Assembly: GCA_039805565.1 (NCBI GenBank) | Contig: JBDLTZ010000076.1 | Location: forward strand, 1 to 8,114 | DNA from: CALJIC01 sp039805565 | Lineage (GTDB): Bacteria; Chloroflexota; Chloroflexia; Chloroflexales; Roseiflexaceae | Length of the DNA stretch: 8,114 nucleotides | Reading direction: 5' to 3' | Shown: in pieces, positions 1 through 5,658 of the stretch | Numbering within the stretch: position 1 is the first letter of the stretch | Layout: each line of letters opens with the position of its first letter | Made by a program: the position numbers and the translations under genes | The notes under the pieces: generated by a model | Told to the model about the DNA's origin: nothing | Seen by the model: the letters and a program-made list of their open reading frames with translations, nothing else | Databases searched by the model: none

Positions 1-6
1 TGAGCG

Positions 7-1125
7 CTAGCCGGCGATCCCGCGCAGCAGCTCGGACCCGCCGGTGGCGGTGAGCTGGGCGAGGCCGCGGCCGCAGAGCGCGCCGACGACGTTGCCGGTG
101 CCGCTGTAGCCGCCCGCAGCCCACACAGCCGGCCGCACCTGCGCCACCAGCGGCAGCACGCTCCCGAGGCGGTAGGCCACCCTGGCGGCCCAACGATGCG
201 TGACCGGGGCGTGCACGCCGACCCGCTCACGCAGGACGCGCTCCATCGCGGCCTGCACCGGCTCGCTCGGCACGGCATCGGCGCCCCACTCCTGCTCAGC
301 GAACAGGTCGCGGCAGCCCCCCAGGGCCACCGAGCCGTCGGGGAGCTGCTGCCAGTAGTCGTAGCCCCAGCGCGCGTACACCGGCCGCGGCAGACGCACC
401 TCGCCCGTGGGGGCGGTGGCAAGCATCTGGAGGCGCGTCGTCCGCACCTGACCCGCCAGCTCGGGCAGCACCCGCTCGAGCCCGCCATCCACCGCTACAA
501 CGACGGCGCTCGCCCGCACCCGCCCGCCCGGCACAATCACGTCGGTGCCCTCGATCGCCAGCGCCGGGGTATGTTCGAACAGCAGCGCCCCGCCAGACAC
601 CGCCCGCCGCGCGAGCGCACGGCAGCGGCGCAGCGGCTGAAAGCTGCCATCGCTCGGGACCAGCAGGCCACGCCCCTCCGGGCCATCGTACGGCTCGGCG
701 GGGAGGTCGTCGGCGCGCATGGCCGCTAGCTGCGCCTCGCAATCGGCCAGCTCCTCAGGCGAGTCGGCGACCCGCAGCGAGCCGACGAGCCGCACAGCGT
801 CGGGCGTCTCCTCCGCCATGCGCGCGATCTCGGTCAGGGTGCGCCGGTAGATCAGCGCCGCGCGCTCGCGCCCCAACTCGGCCGCGGCCTCGTGGTAGAA
901 GGCCGCCAGCCCGGCCAGCAGGAAGCCGCCGTTGCGCCCGGCCGCGCCCCCGCCGACCGAGCCCGCATCCACTGCAACCACGCGCCGCCCGAGGGCCAGC
1001 AGCTCGCCCACACATGCCAGCCCCGAGCCGCCGAGCCCCACCACGCACACATCGGCCTCGGCCTCGGCCTCCAGCGCGGGCAGCGGCTGCCAGCTCTCGT
1101 CATCCCAGACAGGGGTGTTGTCCAT
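7..1125 (-). CDS. FAD-dependent oxidoreductase, DAO family (possible amine/amino-acid oxidase)
   Basis: Predicted 372-residue flavoprotein of the DAO (D-amino-acid oxidase-like) fold, a family that oxidises C-N bonds of amines or amino acids using FAD. The N-terminal Rossmann motif GLGGSG is at residues 30-35, with the acidic residue ending the second strand at D53. GAAGRNGGF at 60-68 resembles the GAAGRNGG segment of gamma-glutamylputrescine oxidase-type proteins. A C-terminal GGYSGTGN segment matches the second FAD-contacting region, where many relatives have SGHG; here the His is Thr. There is no signal peptide, so it is probably cytoplasmic. I chose the ATG at 1125 because a GGAG ribosome site lies 7 bases upstream and the protein then begins just before the Rossmann strand. 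An in-frame GTG at 1173 and ATG at 1158 are possible but lack this support. The gene is divergent from the dehydrogenase at 1246. The family call is firm, but the substrate is unknown and an operon partner to the left cannot be seen. Confidence 0.88.
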   Translation of the reverse strand: MDNTPVWDDESWQPLPALEAEAEADVCVVGLGGSGLACVGELLALGRRVVAVDAGSVGGGAAGRNGGFLLAGLAAFYHEAAAELGRERAALIYRRTLTEIARMAEETPDAVRLVGSLRVADSPEELADCEAQLAAMRADDLPAEPYDGPEGRGLLVPSDGSFQPLRRCRALARRAVSGGALLFEHTPALAIEGTDVIVPGGRVRASAVVVAVDGGLERVLPELAGQVRTTRLQMLATAPTGEVRLPRPVYARWGYDYWQQLPDGSVALGGCRDLFAEQEWGADAVPSEPVQAAMERVLRERVGVHAPVTHRWAARVAYRLGSVLPLVAQVRPAVWAAGGYSGTGNVVGALCGRGLAQLTATGGSELLRGIAG

Positions 1126-1131
1126 GCGGCT

Positions 1132-1162
1132 TCTCCGTATGGTCGCTTTCAAGAGCATGATA
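1132..1162 (-). promoter_or_regulatory. Candidate promoter -10 and ribosome site for the leftward oxidoreductase
   Basis: On the minus strand, TATCAT (1157-1162) differs from the -10 consensus at one base and would start transcription about 25 bases before the ATG at 1125. A GGAGA Shine-Dalgarno element (1132-1136) lies 6-7 bases before that ATG and decides the start choice. I see no good -35 box 16-18 bases upstream of TATCAT, so the promoter part is weak. The ribosome site is convincing. If translation instead began at the ATG at 1158, this -10 call would fail. Confidence 0.4.
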
Positions 1163-1181
1163 CCGCAGAACACTCCCCACG

Positions 1182-1209
1182 TTGACAGCCCGGCGCGTCA
1201 GCGTACAAT
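1182..1209 (+). promoter_or_regulatory. Near-consensus sigma-70 promoter for the rightward operon
   Basis: A perfect -35 hexamer TTGACA (1182-1187) is followed after 16 bases by TACAAT (1204-1209), one base off the -10 consensus. Transcription would start near 1216, giving a leader of about 30 bases before the ATG at 1246. This stands out in such GC-rich DNA and indicates a strong housekeeping-type promoter driving the dehydrogenase and the CBM9-like gene. Position and orientation fit the genes exactly. No experimental start site is available. Confidence 0.8.
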
Positions 1210-1216
1210 GCGCTGA
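1198..1216. promoter_or_regulatory. Candidate operator: dyad wrapped around the -10 box
   Basis: TCAGCG (1198-1203) and its exact reverse complement CGCTGA (1211-1216) flank the 7 bases TACAATG, which contain the whole -10 hexamer. A 19-base dyad centred on the -10 element is a typical place for a dimeric repressor to block polymerase. The symmetry does not extend beyond six bases per arm. No regulator gene is present in the window, so the operator role is inference. Confidence 0.4.
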
Positions 1217-1245
1217 GCGAGCAGAGCAGAGACTGGAGAGACGCC

Positions 1246-2187
1246 ATGAGTACCATACGCGCGGTGGTCGTGGACCCGGCCGCCCCTGCCCGCCTGGCGC
1301 TGCGCGAGGTCCCCGCGCCCGTCCCAGGCACCCACGAGGCGCTGGTGCGCGTCCAGGCAACATCCCTAAACCGCGGCGAGGCGCGCGGCACCCAGATGTC
1401 CGACACCGGCTGGCGGCCGGGCTGGGACTTCGCAGGGGTCGTCGAGCAGGCGGCGACCGACGGCTCCGGCCCAGTGGTGGGGGCGCGCGTGGTGGGCTTC
1501 CTCCGCTCCGGCGCGTGGGCCGAGCTGGTGGCGACCCCGGCCGTCCTGCTTGCGGAGGTGCCGGAGGGAGTATCGCAGGCCGAGGCCGCGACGCTGCCTA
1601 TCGCGGGGCTCTCGGCGCTCTACGCCCTGGAGCGCGCCGGCTCGCTGCTTGGGCGACGGGTGCTGGTGACGGGAGCGACCGGCGGGGTGGGCCTGTTCGC
1701 CTGCCAGCTCGCGCGTGACGCCGGGGCGCACGTGACGGCCCTGGTGCGCCGGACGGAGCAGGCCGAGGAGGTCCGCGCGGCTGGCGCGCACGAGGTCGCC
1801 GTCGGGCGGGGATCCGACGCGGCCGCCCTGGGGCCCTTCGACGCGATCGTGGACTCGGTGGGTGGCGAGGTGCTGGGGGCGACGATGGGCGCGCTGGCCT
1901 ACGGCGGCGTGTGCGTCTCACTCGGCGCCACCGAGGCGCGCGAGGCAACCTTCGACGTGGGGCGATTCTTCTCCAGCGGCGGGCGCATGGACAGCTTCCT
2001 GATCTTCAACGAGGTCGGGCGGCGCCCGATCGCGGCAGACCTGGAGCGGCTCCTGGCAATGGTCGCCGCCGGCCGGCTCAAGACCTCGATCGCCCGCGAG
2101 GCGCCCTGGGCCGAGGTAGGCCTGCTTGTACAGGAGCTGCTGGACCGTCGCTTCACGGGCAAGGCCGTGCTGCACGTCGGCGGCTGA
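1246..2187 (+). CDS. Zinc-independent medium-chain dehydrogenase/reductase (quinone oxidoreductase-like)
   Basis: Predicted 313-residue NAD(P)H-dependent oxidoreductase of the medium-chain dehydrogenase/reductase superfamily. The N-terminal GroES-like domain covers roughly residues 28-125 and the Rossmann domain 138-255. The nucleotide-binding motif GATGGVG is at 143-149. RR at 168-169, after the second strand, would favour NADPH by charge. The zinc-enzyme hallmarks are absent: the catalytic Cys position reads ATSLNRGE (38-45), and GWDFAGVV (59-66) stands where zinc alcohol dehydrogenases have GHE. This places it with zinc-free quinone/enone reductases. The C-terminal GKAVLHV is typical of the family. 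The ATG at 1246 follows GGAGAG (1235-1240) by 5 bases and lies about 30 bases downstream of a strong promoter. It is the first gene of a probable operon with the CBM9-like gene, whose start is 37 bases after this stop. The substrate is unknown, probably a small quinone or conjugated carbonyl compound. Confidence 0.9.
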   Translation: MSTIRAVVVDPAAPARLALREVPAPVPGTHEALVRVQATSLNRGEARGTQMSDTGWRPGWDFAGVVEQAATDGSGPVVGARVVGFLRSGAWAELVATPAVLLAEVPEGVSQAEAATLPIAGLSALYALERAGSLLGRRVLVTGATGGVGLFACQLARDAGAHVTALVRRTEQAEEVRAAGAHEVAVGRGSDAAALGPFDAIVDSVGGEVLGATMGALAYGGVCVSLGATEAREATFDVGRFFSSGGRMDSFLIFNEVGRRPIAADLERLLAMVAAGRLKTSIAREAPWAEVGLLVQELLDRRFTGKAVLHVGG

Positions 2188-2224
2188 GCTACGCGCCAGC
2201 CGAGCTGATCAGAAAGGAACTTCC

Positions 2225-3055
2225 ATGTCCGAGACGCCCGCCGCCTGGCCGTTCCCCTGGCCTGAGGAACGGATCGCCCGCTACACCGCCTACCGCGTCG
2301 ACACCCCGCCGGCGATCGACGGGCGCCTGGACGAGCCATGCTGGCAGCGCGCCCCGCGCTCGCCGCGCTTCGCCGACCTGATCAGCGGACGACCGGCCGT
2401 CCACGACACGCGCGCCGCGGTGCTGTGGGACGACGAGCACCTGTACCTGGGCTACTGGGTCGAGGAGCCGTTCGTGCGCGCGGCGTTCACCGAGCGCGAC
2501 GCGCCGATCTGGCACGAGAACGACGTCGAGCTGTTCATCGCCGGCGCCGACGCCTACTACGAGCTGGAGATCAACGCGCTGGGGACGATCTACGAGGTGC
2601 TGTTCGTGTGGGAGGAGGCCTACGAGCGCGGCGGCTACAGCCGCGAGCCCGGCCTCCAGCGCGGCGCGCCCGGCGCCCGGCCCTGGAATGGCGTCGGCTT
2701 CCTGAGCCACCCGCGCGGCCCGCGCATCGGCTTCTGGGCCTACGACCTGCCCGGCCTCCGCACGTCGGTGCACGTGGACGGGACGCTGAACGACGACCGT
2801 GACCGCGACCGGGGGTGGACGGTGGAGCTCGCGGTGCCGTGGTCGAGCCTGGAGCTGCTGGCGCGCGGCGACGGGCGGGCGTTGCCGCCGCGCGACGGGG
2901 ACACCTGGCGCATGGACTTCTCGCGCTTCAACACCTACAAGGAGGCAGCCCCTGCCGAGGACTCAGGCGGCTGGGCCTGGAGCCCGCACGGGGCGTGGGA
3001 CTCGCACATCCCCGAGGTCTTCCCGCTCATTCAGTTCTCGACACAGGTGGTGTAG
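2225..3055 (+). CDS. CBM9-like (DOMON-type) carbohydrate-binding protein, stand-alone
   Basis: Predicted 276-residue protein built almost entirely of one family 9-like carbohydrate-binding (DOMON-like) beta-sandwich. The hallmark opening IDGRLDEPCW is at 31-40. It is followed by WDDEHLYLGYWVEEP (68-82), WHENDVELFI (96-105, with D100 and E102), YYELEINALGTIYE (111-124) and GWTVELAVPWSSL (197-209). A closing aromatic segment with GGWAWSPHG spans 248-256. In known CBM9 modules such sheets bind reducing sugar ends and often calcium; which residues bind sugar here is not shown. There is no signal peptide, membrane segment or attached catalytic domain, unlike secreted xylanases with CBM9. The ATG at 2225 is preceded 6 bases upstream by AAGGA (2214-2218). 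An in-frame TTG at 2126 would overlap the dehydrogenase and only adds residues without family similarity. It is downstream of the dehydrogenase in the same operon and convergent with the GH116 pair. A partnership with those enzymes is inferred only from proximity. Confidence 0.85.
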   Translation: MSETPAAWPFPWPEERIARYTAYRVDTPPAIDGRLDEPCWQRAPRSPRFADLISGRPAVHDTRAAVLWDDEHLYLGYWVEEPFVRAAFTERDAPIWHENDVELFIAGADAYYELEINALGTIYEVLFVWEEAYERGGYSREPGLQRGAPGARPWNGVGFLSHPRGPRIGFWAYDLPGLRTSVHVDGTLNDDRDRDRGWTVELAVPWSSLELLARGDGRALPPRDGDTWRMDFSRFNTYKEAAPAEDSGGWAWSPHGAWDSHIPEVFPLIQFSTQVV

Positions 3056-3063
3056 GAGGATTG

Positions 3064-3135
3064 ACCTGTCGGGGTGCGCGCACGCGACGCCGGGCGGGCT
3101 AGCGCAACGACGCTCGGCTGGCGCACCCGACAGGT
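3064..3135. repeat. Large imperfect inverted repeat in the convergent gap (possible two-way terminator or small repeat element)
   Basis: The left arm ACCTGTCGGG (3064-3073), one unpaired G, then TGCGC (3075-3079) is the reverse complement of GCGCACCCGACAGGT (3121-3135). This makes a 15-base-pair stem with one bulge and a 41-base loop. A small AGCG/CGCT stem (3101-3104, 3111-3114) lies inside the loop. It sits between two convergent genes, 8 bases after the CBM9-like stop, where a two-way terminator would be expected. It has no T-tract on either strand, and the loop is large for a terminator. The arms are flanked by GGATTG (3058-3063) and GGATCG (3136-3141), a 5-of-6 direct repeat that could be a target duplication or chance. 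Terminator and non-autonomous repeat element are both open. Confidence 0.6.
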
Positions 3136-3144
3136 GGATCGACT

Positions 3145-3168
3145 CTCACGACTCACGACTCACGACTC
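3145..3168. repeat. Heptanucleotide tandem repeat spanning a stop codon
   Basis: The plus-strand unit CTCACGA is repeated perfectly at 3145-3151, 3152-3158 and 3159-3165, then continues for three bases (24 bases in all). Read on the minus strand the unit is TCGTGAG, and it overlaps the last Ser codon and the TGA of the GH116 gene ending at 3160. Because seven is not a multiple of three, the successive TGA triplets fall in all three reading frames just after the gene. Loss or gain of a unit would still terminate translation promptly. Confidence 0.85.
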
Positions 3169-5604
3169 GCGCCCCACCTCCCACTCCCGGCCGCAGGCCC
3201 GCACGCGCAGGCCCGCCGCATCGCCGCCGAGCACCGTGACCTCCGGGGTCCACGCGCCGTCGGCGCCGCGGCGCTGCGCGTAGGTGCCCCACGCCAGCCC
3301 GTTGCTCCACAGGCAGCTCAGCTCGTCCGCCTCGGTCGAGGCGCCCGCCACCGGCGCGAAGCTCACCCAGCCCTCCGACGCGTCGCAGCGGAAGCCGCTG
3401 AGCGCCGTGAGCAGCGCCCAGCTCGCCATGCTGCGCGCGTAGTGGTGGCCGCACTCCACCTCGTTCCAGGGGTTGCGCCGCACGCCGTCGTGCCGCGCCC
3501 GCAGCGCCTCCACCACCTCAAGCCCCTCGGCCAACCAGCCCTCGTAGATCAGGTGCGCAGCGACGTGGTACTCGATGCCGGTCCAGACCTCGTCCGAGTA
3601 GACGAACGGCAGCCTCGGGCGCCCGCCCCGCGGCCAGGTGCAGAGCAGCAGGCCGGATTCGTCGTTCAGCACGTAGGTGCGCTGGGCGTTGGCGTGGTCG
3701 GCGAAGCCGCGCCGGAAGTTGTGGTCGAACACCGCCTTGATCGCCCGCTGCACGTGGTCGGCCGGCAGCAGGTCCCCCAGCCCGAGAACCCGCGCGTGCA
3801 GCTGGCCGAGCAGCTGGTCGGAGAGGACGCCGAGGCCGTGCTGGTACTTATGCGCGTCCACGTCGTCGAGCCGCTGCACGTAGTACTCGCCGTTCCAAAG
3901 CAGCTCGTCGAGCCGGGCGCTGCCGCGCTGGAAGGCCGCGCGGTACTCTGCCGCCGCGCCGGGCTCGCCTTGCACCAGCGCCAGCTCCTCAGCCGCGCGC
4001 AGGCCGGCCAGGTAGTAGATGCCGCACAGCGGGTTCGGGCCGAAGAACTCGATGTCGTAGGTGTTGTGCTGCTTGCCGTCCGGCACGCCGTCGCGGTCGG
4101 TGTCCCAGTGCGCGTCGGCGTAGGCCATCGCCCGCTTCACCCCCGGCCACATCCGCGCCAGCCACTCGCGGTCGCCGCTCAGCAGCCACTCGCGGTAGAC
4201 GCGCAGCACGCTCCCCATCTGGCCGTCCACCGCCGCCTCCGGCCGCTGGCTCTTGTCGAAGTGCCAGACGAAGGTCTCGCCCTGGGTCTGGAGCGTGCGG
4301 AAGTACTGGAAGCCGGTCTCGTCGGTCTCCACCGTGAACTCGATCCGGCGCATCTCGCGCTCCAGGCTCGGGAACAGGAAGGCCATCGTCTGCGCGTAGG
4401 CCCAGACGTGCGTGCACGAGCCCTCGCAGCAGCCGGCGTCGTCGAAGCACCCCTCCCAGCCGAAGAAGCGCCCATCCTCCAGCCAGAAGCAGGTTGTGGA
4501 GCGCAGCGGGACGATATTGGCCGCCAGCGCGTCCACCACCGGCTCGGGCAGCGTGCCGCCCCAGAGCGCGCCCTGGAACGCGCGCGTCGCCCCCTCCAGC
4601 CGCTCGAGGTGCTCCGCCGTGTAGCGCGCCGCCTCCCAGGCCCCGCCGAAGCGCGCCGCGTAGCGGTTGCGCGTCAGCGCCGCGTCCTCGCGCTTCCAGC
4701 TGTCCGGCCGGTTGGGGAAGAACCACGCCAGCACGAAGGTGTAGGTCTTCTCCTCCCCGGGCGCCAGCGTGTCCGTCACCCCCAGCGAGCCGGTGTCGCT
4801 GCGGCCATCCTCTGAGGGCGACGTGTAGCCCAGGTCGGTCAGCAGGCCGTCGTCCGCGAGGTCGTCCCAGAACTCCTGCAGGTAGTCCCACCAGGCGCCG
4901 CGCATCCAGGCCGGCTTGACCGTCACGCTCGGGTGGGTGGTGGCGAACGCCAGCTCGCCGAACAGCCGCTCGCCCGAGGCGTAGCGCGTCGAGCTCATCA
5001 CCACGCCCCGCAGGCCCTCCTCCTCGCGCGGCTGGTTGACATTTCCGCCCAGCCCGCTGGGAGACATGTTGCCGAAGCGGTCGAACGCCACACCGCCCAC
5101 CGGGTTGAACAGCGAGCCCACGAGCGTGATCTGCACGGGCTCGGCGCCAGGGTTGCCCACGCGGTAGCGCAGCACGGCGCACGGCAGCCCCGAGTCCTCG
5201 GGGTCCAGCGGGACCAGCGGCGTGAAGGCCTCGAGCGAGACCGTCACCGGGAGCTGGTCATCCTCGAACACCACCGTGGCGAGGGGGTAGGCGCCGCGCA
5301 GCGTAGCCCCCTTGAGGCGCGGCAGGCCGGCGGCGGTGGTCGGGTGGTAGCCGTGCGACTGGGCGTGCGGCGGGGGGATCGGCCCCTCGAGCACACGGGC
5401 CACGGCGGGGCCGCTCCCCGCCTGGGCGCGGAGGGCGAAGAAAGTGTTCGGCAGGCGGGTGCCTTTCGCCGGCCGGTTGAAGATCTCCCAGTCGCGCAGG
5501 TCGCCGCGCGCGCCGAGCGATATGTTGCCAGTGCCGATGCCGCCGAGCGGGAAGGCCGCCGCCGCAGCGGTGTGCGGGTAGGCTCGGGTGTGCTCCGGGC
5601 GCAT
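3160..5604 (-). CDS. GH116-family glycoside hydrolase (GBA2-like, probable beta-glucosidase), copy A
   Basis: Predicted 814-residue retaining beta-glycosidase of family GH116 (DUF608/GBA2-like). The N-terminal beta-sandwich domain opens with FPLGGIGTGN (18-27) and DWEIFNRP (38-45). The catalytic (alpha/alpha)6 domain covers roughly 320-735. By alignment from memory with human GBA2 (E527/D677) and bacterial TxGH116 (E441/D593), the nucleophile is E384 in FGWEGC and the acid/base is D517 in NTYD. E715 and R724 have the same 9-residue spacing as the TxGH116 glucose-binding E777 and R786. An EF-hand-like DTDRDGVPDG loop (501-510) precedes the acid/base. Between E384 and THVW lies a Cys-rich stretch (C386, C392, C393, C397) shared with copy B. 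There is no signal peptide, so it is probably cytoplasmic, acting on imported glycosides. The ATG at 5604 follows AGGAG by 8 bases. It is the second gene of a leftward pair, 54 bases after copy B. Substrate could be a beta-glucoside, beta-xyloside or N-acetylglucosaminide, all reported in archaeal GH116. Confidence 0.9.
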   Translation of the reverse strand: MRPEHTRAYPHTAAAAAFPLGGIGTGNISLGARGDLRDWEIFNRPAKGTRLPNTFFALRAQAGSGPAVARVLEGPIPPPHAQSHGYHPTTAAGLPRLKGATLRGAYPLATVVFEDDQLPVTVSLEAFTPLVPLDPEDSGLPCAVLRYRVGNPGAEPVQITLVGSLFNPVGGVAFDRFGNMSPSGLGGNVNQPREEEGLRGVVMSSTRYASGERLFGELAFATTHPSVTVKPAWMRGAWWDYLQEFWDDLADDGLLTDLGYTSPSEDGRSDTGSLGVTDTLAPGEEKTYTFVLAWFFPNRPDSWKREDAALTRNRYAARFGGAWEAARYTAEHLERLEGATRAFQGALWGGTLPEPVVDALAANIVPLRSTTCFWLEDGRFFGWEGCFDDAGCCEGSCTHVWAYAQTMAFLFPSLEREMRRIEFTVETDETGFQYFRTLQTQGETFVWHFDKSQRPEAAVDGQMGSVLRVYREWLLSGDREWLARMWPGVKRAMAYADAHWDTDRDGVPDGKQHNTYDIEFFGPNPLCGIYYLAGLRAAEELALVQGEPGAAAEYRAAFQRGSARLDELLWNGEYYVQRLDDVDAHKYQHGLGVLSDQLLGQLHARVLGLGDLLPADHVQRAIKAVFDHNFRRGFADHANAQRTYVLNDESGLLLCTWPRGGRPRLPFVYSDEVWTGIEYHVAAHLIYEGWLAEGLEVVEALRARHDGVRRNPWNEVECGHHYARSMASWALLTALSGFRCDASEGWVSFAPVAGASTEADELSCLWSNGLAWGTYAQRRGADGAWTPEVTVLGGDAAGLRVRACGREWEVGRES

Positions 5605-5658
5605 TAAGGTTGCTCCTGATCTCTATGTGGTCGCTGATACGATCGGCGCTCAAGCGCT
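5605..5658 (-). promoter_or_regulatory. Gap between the two GH116 genes with a strong ribosome site
   Basis: The 54-base spacer contains a full AGGAG Shine-Dalgarno element on the minus strand (5613-5617), 8 bases before the ATG at 5604, so copy A can be translated independently of copy B. A short palindrome, GCGCT-CA-AGCGC (5646-5657), follows the copy B stop codon but is too small for a terminator and has no T-run. I see no convincing internal promoter, which supports co-transcription of the two genes. Confidence 0.65.

Noticed and set aside
1..6. TGA at the left edge as the stop codon of an upstream plus-strand gene
   Set aside because: Only six bases precede the oxidoreductase stop, which is not enough to tell.
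196..729. Plus-strand 177-codon frame opposite the FAD oxidoreductase
   Set aside because: It is antisense to a gene with clear FAD motifs, and is rich in His, Arg and Pro without any motif.
1126..1173. Longer N-terminus for the FAD oxidoreductase from GTG 1173 or ATG 1158
   Set aside because: The added residues are basic and unlike the family, and only the ATG at 1125 has a well-placed GGAG.
2126..2224. TTG start for the CBM9-like protein inside the dehydrogenase gene
   Set aside because: It would overlap the dehydrogenase by 62 bases and adds a Cys/Arg/Ser-rich out-of-frame stretch; the ATG at 2225 has a good ribosome site.
3442..4815. A 457-codon open frame on the plus strand across GH116 copy A
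   Set aside because: It lies entirely antisense to a well-supported GH116 gene, its protein is a low-complexity Val/Leu/Arg/Pro-rich sequence with no motif, and such frames are expected opposite GC-rich genes.
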